Shown piece by piece: positions 50,169 through 60,448 of a DNA stretch of 64,000 bases. The notes under the pieces were generated by a model. That model did not search any database and was not told where the DNA came from. It saw nothing but the letters and a program-made list of their open reading frames with translations. The DNA comes from Ornithoclostridium sp944380285. Its GTDB lineage: Bacteria > Bacillota > Clostridia > Christensenellales > UBA3700. Positions within the stretch are counted from its first letter, which is position 1. Every line of letters starts with the position of its first letter. The position numbers and the translations under genes were made by a program. The stretch lies in NCBI GenBank assembly GCA_963931165.1, contig OZ006985.1, positions 1,426,001 to 1,490,000 on the forward strand, in the 5' to 3' direction.

Positions 50169-51410
50169 TCACTTGATCAAACCGAGGCTTTGCAGACATC
50201 CGGCAAGCGCGATCTTGCCGTGTTCATAGGTCAATCCGCCTTGGAGATAGGCGATGTAGGGCTTGCGTATCGGCGAGTCGGCGGAAAGCTCGATCGACGC
50301 CCCGGCGACGAACGTCCCGGCAGCCATGATCACTTGATCTTCGTAGCCGGGCATATCCCACGCGAACGGAGTGACATTGCCGTCGACGGGCGACGCGTAT
50401 TGTATCGCGCGCACGAACTCGGTCAACTCCTCTTCGGTGTTGAATTTGATCGATCTGATGATGTCGCGGCAGACCGCTCCCGGTTTGGGCATTGTGTCAT
50501 ATCCGAGCATATCGAACGCCGCGCCGAAGAGCATACTCGTCTTGATCGCCTGAGCGGTGACGTGCGGCGCAAGGAAAAAGCCTTGATAGAACTCGCGATA
50601 GCCGTATGCATACGAGCCGACTTCACAGCCGATCGACGGCGAAGTCAGTCGATAGGTCGCCTGTTCGACGAGCGACTTTTTGCCGCAGATATAACCGCCC
50701 GTGGGCGCGATGCCTCCGCCCGGATTTTTGATGAGCGAACCTGCCATGAGGTCGACCCCGACCGCGACCGGCTCGACGGTGTCAACAAATTCGCCGTAAC
50801 AATTGTCGCACATCACTATCGTGTCGGGAGCGATCGATTTGACAAAGTCACTGAGCTGCCCTATCTCTTGCACGGACAGCGCGTCGCGCCATTCGTAACC
50901 GCGAGACCTGCCGACAAAGACGACCTTTATGCGGCGATTCACGAACGCCTGCTTGATAGCGTCAAAATCGAGTTTTCCGTCTTTGAGCGGAACGCTGTCG
51001 TAAATCACGCCGTAATCGGCAAGCGAGCCGGTGCCTTTGCCTGTGATCGCCTCTTTGAGCGTGTCGTACGGCTCGCCGCTGACCGACAACAGCACGTCGC
51101 CCGGACGCAAAAGCCCGAACAGCGCGGCGGTCAACGCATGCGTGCCCGAGACGATCTGCGGCGATACGACCGCGCTCTCCGCCCCGAAAGCGTACGCAAA
51201 CACGCTCGCGAGAGTATCTCGTCCTATGTCGTCATAGCCGTATCCGTTGGTCTGCGCAAAATGACGCTGCCCGACATTGAACTCGTGGAAAGCGTTCAGC
51301 ACCTTGGCTTGATTGGCAAGCGCGACCGCGTCAACGCGCGCAAGGTCGCCGGCTATCTTCTTCTCCGCTTCCTCAACAAAAGCGTAAACCTTTTCATCGA
51401 TCTTCTGCAT
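50169..51410 (-). CDS. Methionine gamma-lyase family protein (YnbB-like, PLP enzyme)
   Basis: 413 residues of the Cys/Met-metabolism PLP family that is often annotated as aluminium-resistance protein. HALTAALFGLLRPGDVLLSV, DTIVMCDNCYGEFVD and the PLP lysine in LIKNPGGGIAPTGGYI (near residue 226) are visible. ATG 51410 follows AGAAG and overlaps the miaA end by 17 bases. The physiological substrate is unknown. It closes the miaB-mutS-mutL-miaA operon. Confidence 0.88.
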   Translation of the reverse strand: MQKIDEKVYAFVEEAEKKIAGDLARVDAVALANQAKVLNAFHEFNVGQRHFAQTNGYGYDDIGRDTLASVFAYAFGAESAVVSPQIVSGTHALTAALFGLLRPGDVLLSVSGEPYDTLKEAITGKGTGSLADYGVIYDSVPLKDGKLDFDAIKQAFVNRRIKVVFVGRSRGYEWRDALSVQEIGQLSDFVKSIAPDTIVMCDNCYGEFVDTVEPVAVGVDLMAGSLIKNPGGGIAPTGGYICGKKSLVEQATYRLTSPSIGCEVGSYAYGYREFYQGFFLAPHVTAQAIKTSMLFGAAFDMLGYDTMPKPGAVCRDIIRSIKFNTEEELTEFVRAIQYASPVDGNVTPFAWDMPGYEDQVIMAAGTFVAGASIELSADSPIRKPYIAYLQGGLTYEHGKIALAGCLQSLGLIK

Positions 51411-52329
51411 TTTCTTCTCCGTTAAAATATCCGTCGTCGGACAGCGCGAGCGCGGCAAGCTCATCCGTCGCGAGCGCAAACGGATCCGCCTGCACCGCAA
51501 ACTTATAGCGTGAAAACCATGTCTCCTGCCGTTTTGCGTATCTGCGCGTGTCCTTTTTGATCTCTTCTTTCAATTGCGGAAGCGAGATCTCGCCAGACAG
51601 ATAGGGCGCGAACTCGCGATACCCTATCGCCTGCATGCTCTGCATCCCGAAGTCGAGCCCTCTTTCGCCGACGAGCCGTCCCACTTCCTCTTCAAGCCCC
51701 GCTTCGAACATGCGCTCGACCCTGTCGTCGATCGCCGCATAGAGCGCGTTGCGCGGCGGTTTGAGAAAGATCATCTTGACCGCAAAGCGCGGTTTGAGGC
51801 TTTCGCCCTTAGGCTTCGTCTCACCGCTCACCCGTGCGATCTCGAGTGCGCGCAACAGACGTTTGACATTGTTGGGGTGTATCTTTGCCGCGTCATCGGG
51901 ATCGAGCAAAGCAAGCTCTTCCCACATCGCCTGCGCTCCCCGCCGTGCAAGCTCGCTTTCAAGCTCCGCGCGCACATTTTCGTCCTTCGCCGCCCCAAAT
52001 GTCAGCGGAAAGATCGTCGAGTGCGTATAAAGTCCCGTTCCGCCCGCAAAGATGGGCAACTTGCCTTGACTGTCAAGCGTCTTCGCGACTTCGAGCGCAC
52101 GTTCGGCATATTCGAACGCGCTGAATTCGGCGTTCGGTTCGACAATGTCGACCATATGCACGGGCACCCCGCACTCCGCCTCGGTAGTCTTGGCGGTGCC
52201 TATGTCCATGTGGCGGTATATCTGCATGCTGTCGCACGAAATGATCTCGCTGCCTGTGCGGCGAGCGCATTCCGCGGCGAGCGCAGACTTGCCGCATGCA
52301 GTCGGTCCGACAATAAACAATGCGCGCAT
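51394..52329 (-). CDS. miaA: tRNA dimethylallyltransferase
   Basis: 311 residues. The P-loop FIVGPTACGKSALA is at about 5-18, followed by ISCDSMQIYRHMDIGTAK, VDIVEPNAEFSAFEYAERA, GGTGLYTHS and the C-terminal RRYAKRQETWFSRY. It adds the isopentenyl group to A37 of tRNAs; MiaB in the same operon then methylthiolates it. ATG 52329 overlaps the mutL stop by one base; the longer upstream frame lies inside mutL. Confidence 0.95.
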   Translation of the reverse strand: MRALFIVGPTACGKSALAAECARRTGSEIISCDSMQIYRHMDIGTAKTTEAECGVPVHMVDIVEPNAEFSAFEYAERALEVAKTLDSQGKLPIFAGGTGLYTHSTIFPLTFGAAKDENVRAELESELARRGAQAMWEELALLDPDDAAKIHPNNVKRLLRALEIARVSGETKPKGESLKPRFAVKMIFLKPPRNALYAAIDDRVERMFEAGLEEEVGRLVGERGLDFGMQSMQAIGYREFAPYLSGEISLPQLKEEIKKDTRRYAKRQETWFSRYKFAVQADPFALATDELAALALSDDGYFNGEENAEDR

Positions 52330-54209
52330 CAGACGATCCTCTTGAACAATTTGTCGAGATCTTTGCGCGTAAAGACAAATGTCGTCGGTCTGCCGTGCGG
52401 ACATTGAAGCGGAACGCCGTCCTTCATCGAATCCAGGAGCGACGTGATCTGCGCCTCGGTCAGTCTGTCACCGCCCTTGATCGCCGCCTTGCACGCGCGG
52501 CTCGCAAGCGCATCGGTGATCATGTCGCCGTTTTTGTAGCCGTCTATCTTGCCTCTCTCTTCGAAAAGTTTGGCAAAAAACGCGCCGATATTGATGTCGG
52601 TCAAAATGTCGGGCACTGCGTTCACCTTGAAGCAGTCCGCGCCGAACGGCTCTATCTCAAAGCCGAGTTCGCTAAGTTTGCCGACATGTTTGGACACGAA
52701 CTCGCTCTGAGCGCCGTCGCATTCCAAAATGTACGGCACGAGAAGTGGCTGAGACGCAGTCTGCTTTGCATTGATCTTGGCGATCAATTCGTCGTAAAGC
52801 ATGCGTTCGTGCACCGCGTGTTGATCGATCAAATATGCCTTTTCGCCCTGCTCGACGATCAAAAACGTGTTGAACAGCTGTCCGACGACCTTATATCCAA
52901 TCCTCAGCATGCCGTCGATCTCGCGGAACGCGTCGCTTTCCTCCTGCGGCGCAGAGCTCGTCATCTTGAAAGCGGCAGGCGCGGCGACCTTGGTCTGCGG
53001 TTTGTATATGCTGTGCGTGAACACCGAGCTCTGTTCGACCCTCTCGCGCTGTCTGTCGAGCGCCTTGCGCCACTTGTCCTCGTCCTCTGCTTTGACCTGC
53101 GGCGGTTCGGGAATGGCGACAGCCTCTTTTGCTGCGGGTAATGTATCCTGCTCCGCCGTGCTTCCGCCGTTGACATCGAATGGGACGGAAGACCGCTCTT
53201 CCTGCCCCAAAAACATCGAACGCGCCTGTGTGGCGAGAGCCTTCTCGATCGCGAGGTAGACCGCCGAGAAAACTTTGTTGGGTTGACGGAAGCGCACCTC
53301 GTTTTTGGACGGATGCACGTTGACGTCCACCTCGTCGAAAGGCACTATCAGATTGATGACGAACACCGGATAACACCTCTTCATCAGCGAGCCGCCGTAT
53401 GCCTGCGTCGCCGCCGTTTCGATAGTCTTGTCCGAGACGGTGCGCCCGTTGACTATGATCGTCTGCAAGCTCCTGTTGTGCCTGGTGAGTTCGCGCGTGC
53501 CCGTATAGCCGTAGACGCGATAACCGTCCTCGCGCGTCTCGTCGAACCAGATCAGCTTGTTGGCGACTTCGGTGGAATAGACGGTATATACCGCATTTTC
53601 AAAGCCGCCCGAAGTGCCGAACACCGGCTTGCCATCGACGGTATAGGTGACGGATATGTCGGGATTGGCGAGTATCAAAGCGGCGACTTTGTCGGTGATC
53701 GCCTTCTCTTCCTGCGCCGGTTTTTTGAGAAATCTAGCGCGCACGGGCGTGTTGAAAAAGAGGTCGGACACGGTGACCGTCGTCCCTTCCGCCGCTCCGC
53801 ATTGCTCGACTGCGGAGATCGCGCCTCCGTCCGAGGAGACCTTTGCGCCGCTTGCCGCGCCCTGAGGACGGCTGACGATCTCCGTCTTGGAGACCGCGGC
53901 GATCGACGCGAGCGCCTCGCCTCTGAAACCCAAAGTCGAGATGTTGTCGAGGTCGGATGCGGTCGCGAGTTTTGACGTCGCATGGGGCAAGAACGCCTTC
54001 TTCAAGTTGTCCGCATCCATGCCGCAGCCGTTGTCGGTGACGACGATCTTGCGAATGCCGCCCTCTTCGATCGCGACCGTTATGCGGTCAGCGCCCGAAT
54101 CGATAGCGTTTTCGAACAGTTCTTTGACCACGGACGCGGGACGTTCGATTACTTCGCCCGCCGAGATCAGATTGTATACGCTGCTGTCAAGGATATTGAT
54201 CTTGGGCAT
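52329..54209 (-). CDS. mutL: DNA mismatch repair protein MutL
   Basis: 626 residues. The GHKL ATPase motifs are LISAGEVIERPASVVKEL, VTDNGCGM, and TLGFRGEALASI. The C-terminal endonuclease domain has DQHAVHERMLYDEL, ACKAAIKGGD and QCPHGRPTTF, so it is of the nicking type found where no MutH exists. A Pro/Ala-rich linker joins the halves. ATG overlaps the mutS stop (ATGA). Confidence 0.96.
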   Translation of the reverse strand: MPKINILDSSVYNLISAGEVIERPASVVKELFENAIDSGADRITVAIEEGGIRKIVVTDNGCGMDADNLKKAFLPHATSKLATASDLDNISTLGFRGEALASIAAVSKTEIVSRPQGAASGAKVSSDGGAISAVEQCGAAEGTTVTVSDLFFNTPVRARFLKKPAQEEKAITDKVAALILANPDISVTYTVDGKPVFGTSGGFENAVYTVYSTEVANKLIWFDETREDGYRVYGYTGTRELTRHNRSLQTIIVNGRTVSDKTIETAATQAYGGSLMKRCYPVFVINLIVPFDEVDVNVHPSKNEVRFRQPNKVFSAVYLAIEKALATQARSMFLGQEERSSVPFDVNGGSTAEQDTLPAAKEAVAIPEPPQVKAEDEDKWRKALDRQRERVEQSSVFTHSIYKPQTKVAAPAAFKMTSSAPQEESDAFREIDGMLRIGYKVVGQLFNTFLIVEQGEKAYLIDQHAVHERMLYDELIAKINAKQTASQPLLVPYILECDGAQSEFVSKHVGKLSELGFEIEPFGADCFKVNAVPDILTDINIGAFFAKLFEERGKIDGYKNGDMITDALASRACKAAIKGGDRLTEAQITSLLDSMKDGVPLQCPHGRPTTFVFTRKDLDKLFKRIV

Positions 54210-56800
54210 CAGTTCTCCTCCCTCGCCTTTTTGGCGAGATCGCCGAGTTTCATCCACGCCTGTATCGGCGTGAGTTCGTCGACATTGCAACCTCGAAGCT
54301 CGTCAAGTATCTCGTTGGTGTTCATCATTGACACGAGATCGGGCTCTTTTGTCGCCGCCTTTTCGCTGCGCTTGTCGAGAGCCTCTTTTTCGAGCTCTTG
54401 CGAAATGCGTTTTGCACGCGCGATCACGTCCTTGGGCACGCCCGCGAGTTTTGCGACCTCGATGCCGAAACTCTTGTTGGTGCCGCCGCGCATGATCTTG
54501 TGCAAAAACACGATGCCGTTGTCGCGCTCGGAAGCGACGATCTTGTAATTTTTCACGCCCTCGAGCTTGCTTTCGAGCGAGGTGAGTTCGTGATAGTGAG
54601 TCGAAAAGAGGGTCTTGCACCTGATCTTGTCCGTCACCGCTTCGAGCACCGCCTTGGCGATCGAAAGCCCGTCGAACGTCGACGTGCCTCTGCCTATCTC
54701 GTCGAGAATGAGCAGACTGCGCATCGTTGCGTTCTGCAAAATAGTCGCGACCTCGACCATTTCGACCATGAACGTACTCTGTCCGTACGCGACGTCGTCC
54801 GACGCGCCGATGCGAGTGAAGATGCGGTCGGTGATCGCGATCTTGGCGGACGCCGCCGGCACAAAACTTCCTATATGCGCCATCAAAGTGATCAACGCGA
54901 CTTGGCGCATATATGTGCTCTTGCCCGCCATGTTTGGCCCCGTGATGACCATCGTGCGGTTTTGACCGCAGTCGAGTTCGGTGTCGTTGGGAACGAATGC
55001 GCCGCTCGGCAAAAGAGACTCGACGACGGGATGTCTGCCGCCGACGATCTCGATGACCTCGGTGTTGTCGTTGATGACCGGCTTGCAATAATTGCTGTCG
55101 CCCGCAAGTTTGGCAAACGCCAAAAGCGTGTCCGCCGCGGCGACCGCCCTCGCTGTCGATTGAAGCCCGGGTATCGCCTGCAACATCTCGTATTTGAGCT
55201 GCTCGTAGAGGGCGATCTCGATCTCTGTCGCGCGGCTTTCGGAATTGAGGATCTTGTCCTCGATCTGTTTGAGTTCCTCGGTGATGAACCTCTCGCCCGT
55301 AGTCAAGGTCTGCTTGCGCACATACCTTATCGGCACTTTGTCCAGCGCGCCCTTGCTGACCTCGATGTAGTAGCCAAAGACCTTGTTGAACCCGACTTTG
55401 AGCGTCTTTATGCCCGTCTCGGCACGCTCGTCGCTCTCCAATTTGGCGAGCCAATTTTTGCCGTCGGTCTTTGCACTGCGGCAGGCATCGAGCTCTTCGC
55501 TGAACCCCTTGCGCACAAAGCCGCCGTCCTTGGTCGTCGCGGGCGGATTTTCGTCCAAGATGTCGAGTATCCGCGCCCTTTCCTCCGTAAGCGAAAATAT
55601 GTTGTCGGCAAGCTCGACGAGATAGCTCTCCCCGGTCGACGCCAAAAAGTTCTTGATCTCGGGCATGGGCGCGAGAGACTGTGCGATCGCGATGAAGTCG
55701 CGGGGCGACGGGTTGCCGTAGACCACTTTTGACGCGAGTCGTTCGAGATCTTTCACGAGCGCAAAGAGCTCGTCGAGATTGCTCCTGACGCGTGCCCCCT
55801 TGACCAACGCCTCGACGGCGTCGAGCCTTTTGTTGATCTCTTTTGAATCGCGCAAAGGCTGTTCCAGCCAACGGCGCAGATTGCGCGCGCCCATCGACGT
55901 GCGCGTACGGTCGAGCACTTTGAGAAGCGTGCCGCGGCGCGTGCCGTCGCGAAGATTTGCGGTCAATTCGAGATTGCGGCGCGTGTTCGCGTCGAGGATC
56001 ATGTAGCGGCTGCTCCTCACCAACTTGACGTCTTTGATGTGAGTGAGCGCGCGCTTTTGAGTCTCTTCGAGATAGAGACACAGCGCGCCGACGGACTGAT
56101 AGCACAATTTTTGCGCGCCGAATTCGTATTTTTGAAGGTTGTCTACGCCGAACTGCTTTTTCATCGCGGCGGCGCCGTTGCTCTCGGTGAAGATCCAATC
56201 GTGATAGCGCTGAACGGGCGCAAAGCGAGACTTGCGCATGTCGGGCAATTCACGCACCTTTTCGACGGCGAACTCGTTGGCGATGATCTCCGCCGGAGCG
56301 ACGGTCGTCAACATGTCCTCTATCGCAGCAAAGTCGCCGTACTCGCTCTGCATGACGTTGAACTCGCCGGTGGACACGTCCACCCACGCAAGCGAAAATT
56401 CCTTTTCGCTCATCACAAGACATGCGAGATAGTTATTCTTTTTGTCGTCGAGGATGTCGTCCTCGATCACCGTGCCGGGCGTGATCACCCTGACGACGTC
56501 GCGCTCGACAAGTCCCCTTGCCTGCGGCGCGGAAAGCTGCTCGCAGATCGCGACCTTGTAGCCCGCGCCGATCAGCTTTGAGATGTAGCCGTCGACCGCG
56601 TGATAGGGCACGCCGCACATCGGCGCGCGCTCTTCAAGCCCGCAGTCTCTGCCCGTCAAAGTGAGGTCGAGAACCTCGCTGCACAGCTTGGCGTCCTCAA
56701 AGAACATCTCGTAAAAGTCGCCGAGACGGAACATCAGGATCGCGTCCTTGTATTTCTCCTTGACCTCGAGATAGTATTTCATCATCGGTGAAAGAGCCAT
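54209..56800 (-). CDS. mutS: DNA mismatch repair protein MutS
   Basis: 863 residues. The mismatch-binding motif RLGDFYEMFFEDA lies near residue 20, then CGVPYHAVDGYI. The ATPase domain has Walker A ITGPNMAGKSTYMRQ (about 618-632), SFVPAASAKIAITDRIFTRIG in parts, and Walker B LLILDEIGRGTSTFDG. ATG 56800 follows GGAGGAAAT; the 57-codon upstream extension is the antisense of nothing known and overlaps miaB. miaB ends 8 bases before it. Confidence 0.97.
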   Translation of the reverse strand: MALSPMMKYYLEVKEKYKDAILMFRLGDFYEMFFEDAKLCSEVLDLTLTGRDCGLEERAPMCGVPYHAVDGYISKLIGAGYKVAICEQLSAPQARGLVERDVVRVITPGTVIEDDILDDKKNNYLACLVMSEKEFSLAWVDVSTGEFNVMQSEYGDFAAIEDMLTTVAPAEIIANEFAVEKVRELPDMRKSRFAPVQRYHDWIFTESNGAAAMKKQFGVDNLQKYEFGAQKLCYQSVGALCLYLEETQKRALTHIKDVKLVRSSRYMILDANTRRNLELTANLRDGTRRGTLLKVLDRTRTSMGARNLRRWLEQPLRDSKEINKRLDAVEALVKGARVRSNLDELFALVKDLERLASKVVYGNPSPRDFIAIAQSLAPMPEIKNFLASTGESYLVELADNIFSLTEERARILDILDENPPATTKDGGFVRKGFSEELDACRSAKTDGKNWLAKLESDERAETGIKTLKVGFNKVFGYYIEVSKGALDKVPIRYVRKQTLTTGERFITEELKQIEDKILNSESRATEIEIALYEQLKYEMLQAIPGLQSTARAVAAADTLLAFAKLAGDSNYCKPVINDNTEVIEIVGGRHPVVESLLPSGAFVPNDTELDCGQNRTMVITGPNMAGKSTYMRQVALITLMAHIGSFVPAASAKIAITDRIFTRIGASDDVAYGQSTFMVEMVEVATILQNATMRSLLILDEIGRGTSTFDGLSIAKAVLEAVTDKIRCKTLFSTHYHELTSLESKLEGVKNYKIVASERDNGIVFLHKIMRGGTNKSFGIEVAKLAGVPKDVIARAKRISQELEKEALDKRSEKAATKEPDLVSMMNTNEILDELRGCNVDELTPIQAWMKLGDLAKKAREEN

Positions 56801-56808
56801 ATTTCCTC

Positions 56809-58125
56809 CTATACCCTCGTCCCGAAAAGCGACGCCGACTGAGAGCGCGTCACCTTTATGTCGCAAAATTCGCCGACAAGCCCCTCGGGCCCGTCGAACG
56901 TCACCATCCTGCCGCTGTCCGTCCTGCCGCACAGCAAGCGTTTGCCGTCCTTTTCGACGACGTCTTCGCACAGCACCTTGAACACCCCGCCGACATAGCC
57001 GTCGGACAGACGGCGCGTGACCGCATTCTGTTCGGCGATCAGCTTCATGATCCTGCGCTTGGACACCTCGGCGGGGACCTGCGGCATAGACGCCGCCGGC
57101 GTACCGCGGCGCGGCGAATAGACAAACGTAAACGCGTTGGACCAGCCGACGCGGCGTACCATGTCCAAAGTGTCCTCAAAGTCCTCTTCCTCTTCGTACG
57201 GGAAGCCGACCATCAGGTCGGTCGTGATCCCGCAATCGGGCATCTTTGCGCGTATCTTGTCGATGATCGAAAGATAGTCGTCGCGCGTGTAGCGTCTGTT
57301 CATCAATTTGAGTATTTTGTCCGATCCCGATTGCAGCGGCAAGTGGATGTTGTTGCAGATGTTCGGACTTTGGGCGACGATGTCGATCACCAGCTCGTCC
57401 ATGTCCTTGGGGTGAGACGTCATGAAGCGTATGCGGTGGTCGCCCGAATACTTCGCGAGGTCTTCGAGCAATGCGGCAAAACCGTAACCGTCTGCCCTGT
57501 CGTTGCCGTACGAATTGACGTTTTGTCCGAGCAGCGTCACCTCTTTGTAACCGTCCGAAAGCGCCTTTTCAAACTCGGCGAGTATGTCTTCGCGTCTGCG
57601 GCTGCGCTCCCTGCCGCGAACGTACGGCACGACGCAATAGGTGCAAAAATTGTTGCATCCGTACATGATGTTGATCCAAGCGTTTGTGCCGCTCGTGCGA
57701 TAGTACGGCACATCCTCGACGATCGCGGGGCGCGGATCGTCATCTATCTCGACGTGTTTGGAATGCGTGGTAAGGGCGTCGGCAACGAGGTCGCCTATCT
57801 TTTCGATGTTGCTCGTGCCGAGCACAATGTCAATAAACGGAAACTTTTTGCGCAAAGCAAGCCCTGCGCCGTCCTGCTGTGTCATGCAACCGACGACGGC
57901 GATCACCGCGCCGGGATTGTCTTTTTTGAGTTGCTTGAACCGCCCTATCTGACCGATCGCCTTGCGCTCGGCATTGTCGCGGATGCAGCAGGTGTTGAAT
58001 ACGACTACGTCGGGGACGCCCTCTGTGCACTCGGTGATCCCGCGCGCTTCCAAAAGCCCGGCGACCTTTTCCGATTCGTGGACGTTCATCTGACAGCCGT
58101 ATGTGATGATCTTGTAAGTCGACAT
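56809..58125 (-). CDS. miaB: tRNA-2-methylthio-N6-dimethylallyladenosine synthase
   Basis: 438 residues. The N-terminal UPF0004 domain ligates one iron-sulfur cluster (YGCQMNVHESE, NTCCIRDNAE, VGCMTQQ). The radical-SAM motif is GCNNFCTYCVVPYVRGRE (cysteines near 157, 161, 164). A TRAM domain ends the protein. It makes ms2i6A after MiaA. ATG 58125 lies 6 bases after a perfect TATAAT, with no ribosome site, so a leaderless start is predicted. Confidence 0.96.
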   Translation of the reverse strand: MSTYKIITYGCQMNVHESEKVAGLLEARGITECTEGVPDVVVFNTCCIRDNAERKAIGQIGRFKQLKKDNPGAVIAVVGCMTQQDGAGLALRKKFPFIDIVLGTSNIEKIGDLVADALTTHSKHVEIDDDPRPAIVEDVPYYRTSGTNAWINIMYGCNNFCTYCVVPYVRGRERSRRREDILAEFEKALSDGYKEVTLLGQNVNSYGNDRADGYGFAALLEDLAKYSGDHRIRFMTSHPKDMDELVIDIVAQSPNICNNIHLPLQSGSDKILKLMNRRYTRDDYLSIIDKIRAKMPDCGITTDLMVGFPYEEEEDFEDTLDMVRRVGWSNAFTFVYSPRRGTPAASMPQVPAEVSKRRIMKLIAEQNAVTRRLSDGYVGGVFKVLCEDVVEKDGKRLLCGRTDSGRMVTFDGPEGLVGEFCDIKVTRSQSASLFGTRV

Positions 58126-58131
58126 GGCTAT

Positions 58132-58160
58132 ATTATAGCGTATGCGCGCGCAAAATACAA
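58132..58160 (-). promoter_or_regulatory. Promoter of the miaB-mutSL-miaA operon, predicted leaderless
   Basis: Minus strand: TTGTAT (58155-58160), a 17-base spacer and TATAAT (58132-58137), ending 6 bases before the miaB ATG. Confidence 0.65.
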
Positions 58161-58212
58161 ACGCTTTGCCGCGCATTGCAACTATTTTGTGTTTGCCGCA
58201 CACAATATCCGT

Positions 58213-60420
58213 ATGAGTAAGAACGGCAAAACAAAGACAAGCATCGTCACGCGATTATTTTTTGCGATCGCGCTGACGGGACTGATCGCGATCTTGACGG
58301 TCGCGGCAATGGGCTTGTGGTACCTCAATTCGGGCGAAGACGTGGACTTCGACAAACTCATAACTGCGGCGGCTGCGCCCAAGATCTATGCGGCGAACGG
58401 AGAACTTGCACGCTATTGCTCCCTTCAAGACGGCTATGCTACATCGGACGAGATCCCAAGACTTGTCAAAGACGCGTTCATCGCAGTCGAGGACAAGAGA
58501 TTTTACTCTCACAACGGCATAGACTATATTCGGCTCGCAGGGGCAGCGATAGGCAACATCAAGAGCGGTTCGTTCGCGGAAGGCGGCTCGACGATCACAC
58601 AGCAACTCGCAAAGAATATTTATCTTTCTTCCGAAAAGAGTTTGGAGCGCAAACTCCGTGAGGCAAAGATTGCGGTATCGCTCGAAAAAAACTTCTCGAA
58701 GGAACAACTCCTCGAATACTATCTCAATATGCTCTATTTCGGCAACGGCGAATACGGCGTGAAGAACGCGGCGCGCCGCTATTTCGGCAAAGCCCTCGAT
58801 GAACTTGACGTACTCGAAGCCGCGGCGCTGGCAGCGACCGTAAAGGCGCCGTCAAAGGTCAATCCTCTGTCCGATCCCGACGCCCTTGAAGCTCGCGCAA
58901 GACTCGTAGTCGATTTGATGTTCGAGCAAGGCTTGATAGATGAAGTTAGTCGCAACAAGGCTGAAAACAGTAATATTATTATAAAAAACGTGCTAAATGA
59001 GAATACTTTGGACCAAATTTATCTCGCAAACGCACTTACCGAAGCGGCTGACATCCTCGGCGTAGACGAAAAGGAACTCGTCGCAAAGGGCTACTCCGTC
59101 TACACTTACCTCGATTACGACAGCCTTCAAGCGCTGGCAGGATGTTCGGACTTGAAGGATGAGAACGGGCTGTTCGCGGCGATGACGGCAAACGTCGAGC
59201 AGCGCGCGATCGACGCGATCTTCGCCGACTTCACGCTCGATATCGACTCGTTTGCGCGACAAAGCGGTTCGACGCTCAAACCTCTCGTCGCCTATGCCGC
59301 CGCATTCGACTGCGGACTTTTGTCCCCCGCAAGCGTGCTTGATGATTCGCCGACCGACTTCGGCGGCTATGCTCCGTCAAATTACGGCAACGCTTACAAC
59401 GGCAGCGTATCGGCGCGATATGCTCTTTCGCACTCATTGAATGTACCTGCGGTGAGCGTCTTACAAAGCATAGGCGTGTCCGAAGGCGCAGCCGCATTGG
59501 CAAAAATGGATATCGATTGCGGCGAGCCTACTCTCGCTCTCGCGCTCGGTTCAACCGAAAGCGGAGTTACGTTTGACAAATTGCTCGGCGGCTATGTCAC
59601 GCTCGCTTGCGGCGGCGAATATGCGCCTCTCTCGCTCGTTTCCGCCATCTCGGACGCCGACGGCAACGTCGTATATAGGCGCAGCGTCTCCGCAAAGCGC
59701 GTCTATTCTCCCGAAAGCTGCTATCTCGTCACCGACTGCCTACGCGACTGCGCAAAAAACGGAACTGCTAAAAAGCTGTCCCCTCTTTCGTTCCCTATCG
59801 CCGCAAAAACGGGCACTGTCGGCGACGACAGCGGCAACAACGACGCCTATTGCTTTGCCTACACTCCGTCTCGCGCGGCGCTCTTTTGGACGGGAAGCAC
59901 CGACTATTCTTCTTACATTTCGCAGACCGGCGGAGGCGTGCCGACGATGGCGGCGCGGGAGTTTTTCGACTCTGTCGGTCCCGGCGGCGATTTTGCGATC
60001 CCGCAAGGAATAGCTCAAATTCGTCTCGACGCGCACGACCTCGCGCTCGGCAAGCTGACCGCCGCGTCGCAACGCGCGCCGGAATATGCGTGCACGGAAG
60101 ACATCTTCGACAAGAGGTTTTTGCCGACAGAAATCAATCTCTCCTTTGATTCTCCTCGCGCCGAACGCGCCGCGATAGAGACGTCGGACGGAGCGACGAC
60201 GATATCGTTTGACGCCGACCCGAGATTGAACTATCGCGTGATCAAAAAGGGATTTTTGACAAGTGATTCGGTACTCGCGGACATCTGCGACCGCGACGGC
60301 AAAGTTACGCTCTCGGACGCCGCGCGTTCGATGTTCCCAACGTCTTACGCGATCGTGCCTTACTATCTCGACGACCGCGGAAGCGAGATCATCGGCGAAG
60401 TCTCTGTTTTGCGGCAATGA
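58213..60420 (+). CDS. Class A penicillin-binding protein (transglycosylase/transpeptidase)
   Basis: 735 residues from ATG 58213. A short basic tail and one membrane segment (about 14-37) are followed by a GT51 glycosyltransferase domain: IAVEDKRFYSHNGIDY (near 90), GGSTITQQLAKNIYLS, LEYYLNMLYFGNGEYGV. The transpeptidase domain has SxxK in SGSTLKPLVAY, SxN in SHSLNVPAVS and KTG in AAKTGTVGDD. It polymerises and cross-links peptidoglycan. The C-terminal 110 residues are uncharacterised. No ribosome site is visible; translation may be leaderless from a weak promoter near 58176-58206. Confidence 0.93.
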   Translation: MSKNGKTKTSIVTRLFFAIALTGLIAILTVAAMGLWYLNSGEDVDFDKLITAAAAPKIYAANGELARYCSLQDGYATSDEIPRLVKDAFIAVEDKRFYSHNGIDYIRLAGAAIGNIKSGSFAEGGSTITQQLAKNIYLSSEKSLERKLREAKIAVSLEKNFSKEQLLEYYLNMLYFGNGEYGVKNAARRYFGKALDELDVLEAAALAATVKAPSKVNPLSDPDALEARARLVVDLMFEQGLIDEVSRNKAENSNIIIKNVLNENTLDQIYLANALTEAADILGVDEKELVAKGYSVYTYLDYDSLQALAGCSDLKDENGLFAAMTANVEQRAIDAIFADFTLDIDSFARQSGSTLKPLVAYAAAFDCGLLSPASVLDDSPTDFGGYAPSNYGNAYNGSVSARYALSHSLNVPAVSVLQSIGVSEGAAALAKMDIDCGEPTLALALGSTESGVTFDKLLGGYVTLACGGEYAPLSLVSAISDADGNVVYRRSVSAKRVYSPESCYLVTDCLRDCAKNGTAKKLSPLSFPIAAKTGTVGDDSGNNDAYCFAYTPSRAALFWTGSTDYSSYISQTGGGVPTMAAREFFDSVGPGGDFAIPQGIAQIRLDAHDLALGKLTAASQRAPEYACTEDIFDKRFLPTEINLSFDSPRAERAAIETSDGATTISFDADPRLNYRVIKKGFLTSDSVLADICDRDGKVTLSDAARSMFPTSYAIVPYYLDDRGSEIIGEVSVLRQ

Positions 60421-60443
60421 AAAAGCCCGGCTTACGCCGGGCG
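60421..60443 (-). terminator. Terminator of the thiI transcript
   Basis: On the minus strand GCCCGGC-GTAA-GCCGGGC is followed by a T-run. On the plus strand no T-run follows the hairpin, so it serves mainly thiI. Confidence 0.75.
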
Positions 60444-60448
60444 TGAGG

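Noticed and set aside
56788..58212. N-terminal extension of the penicillin-binding protein to 1210 residues
   Set aside because: The extension is the antisense of miaB. The membrane anchor and GT51 domain begin properly at ATG 58213.
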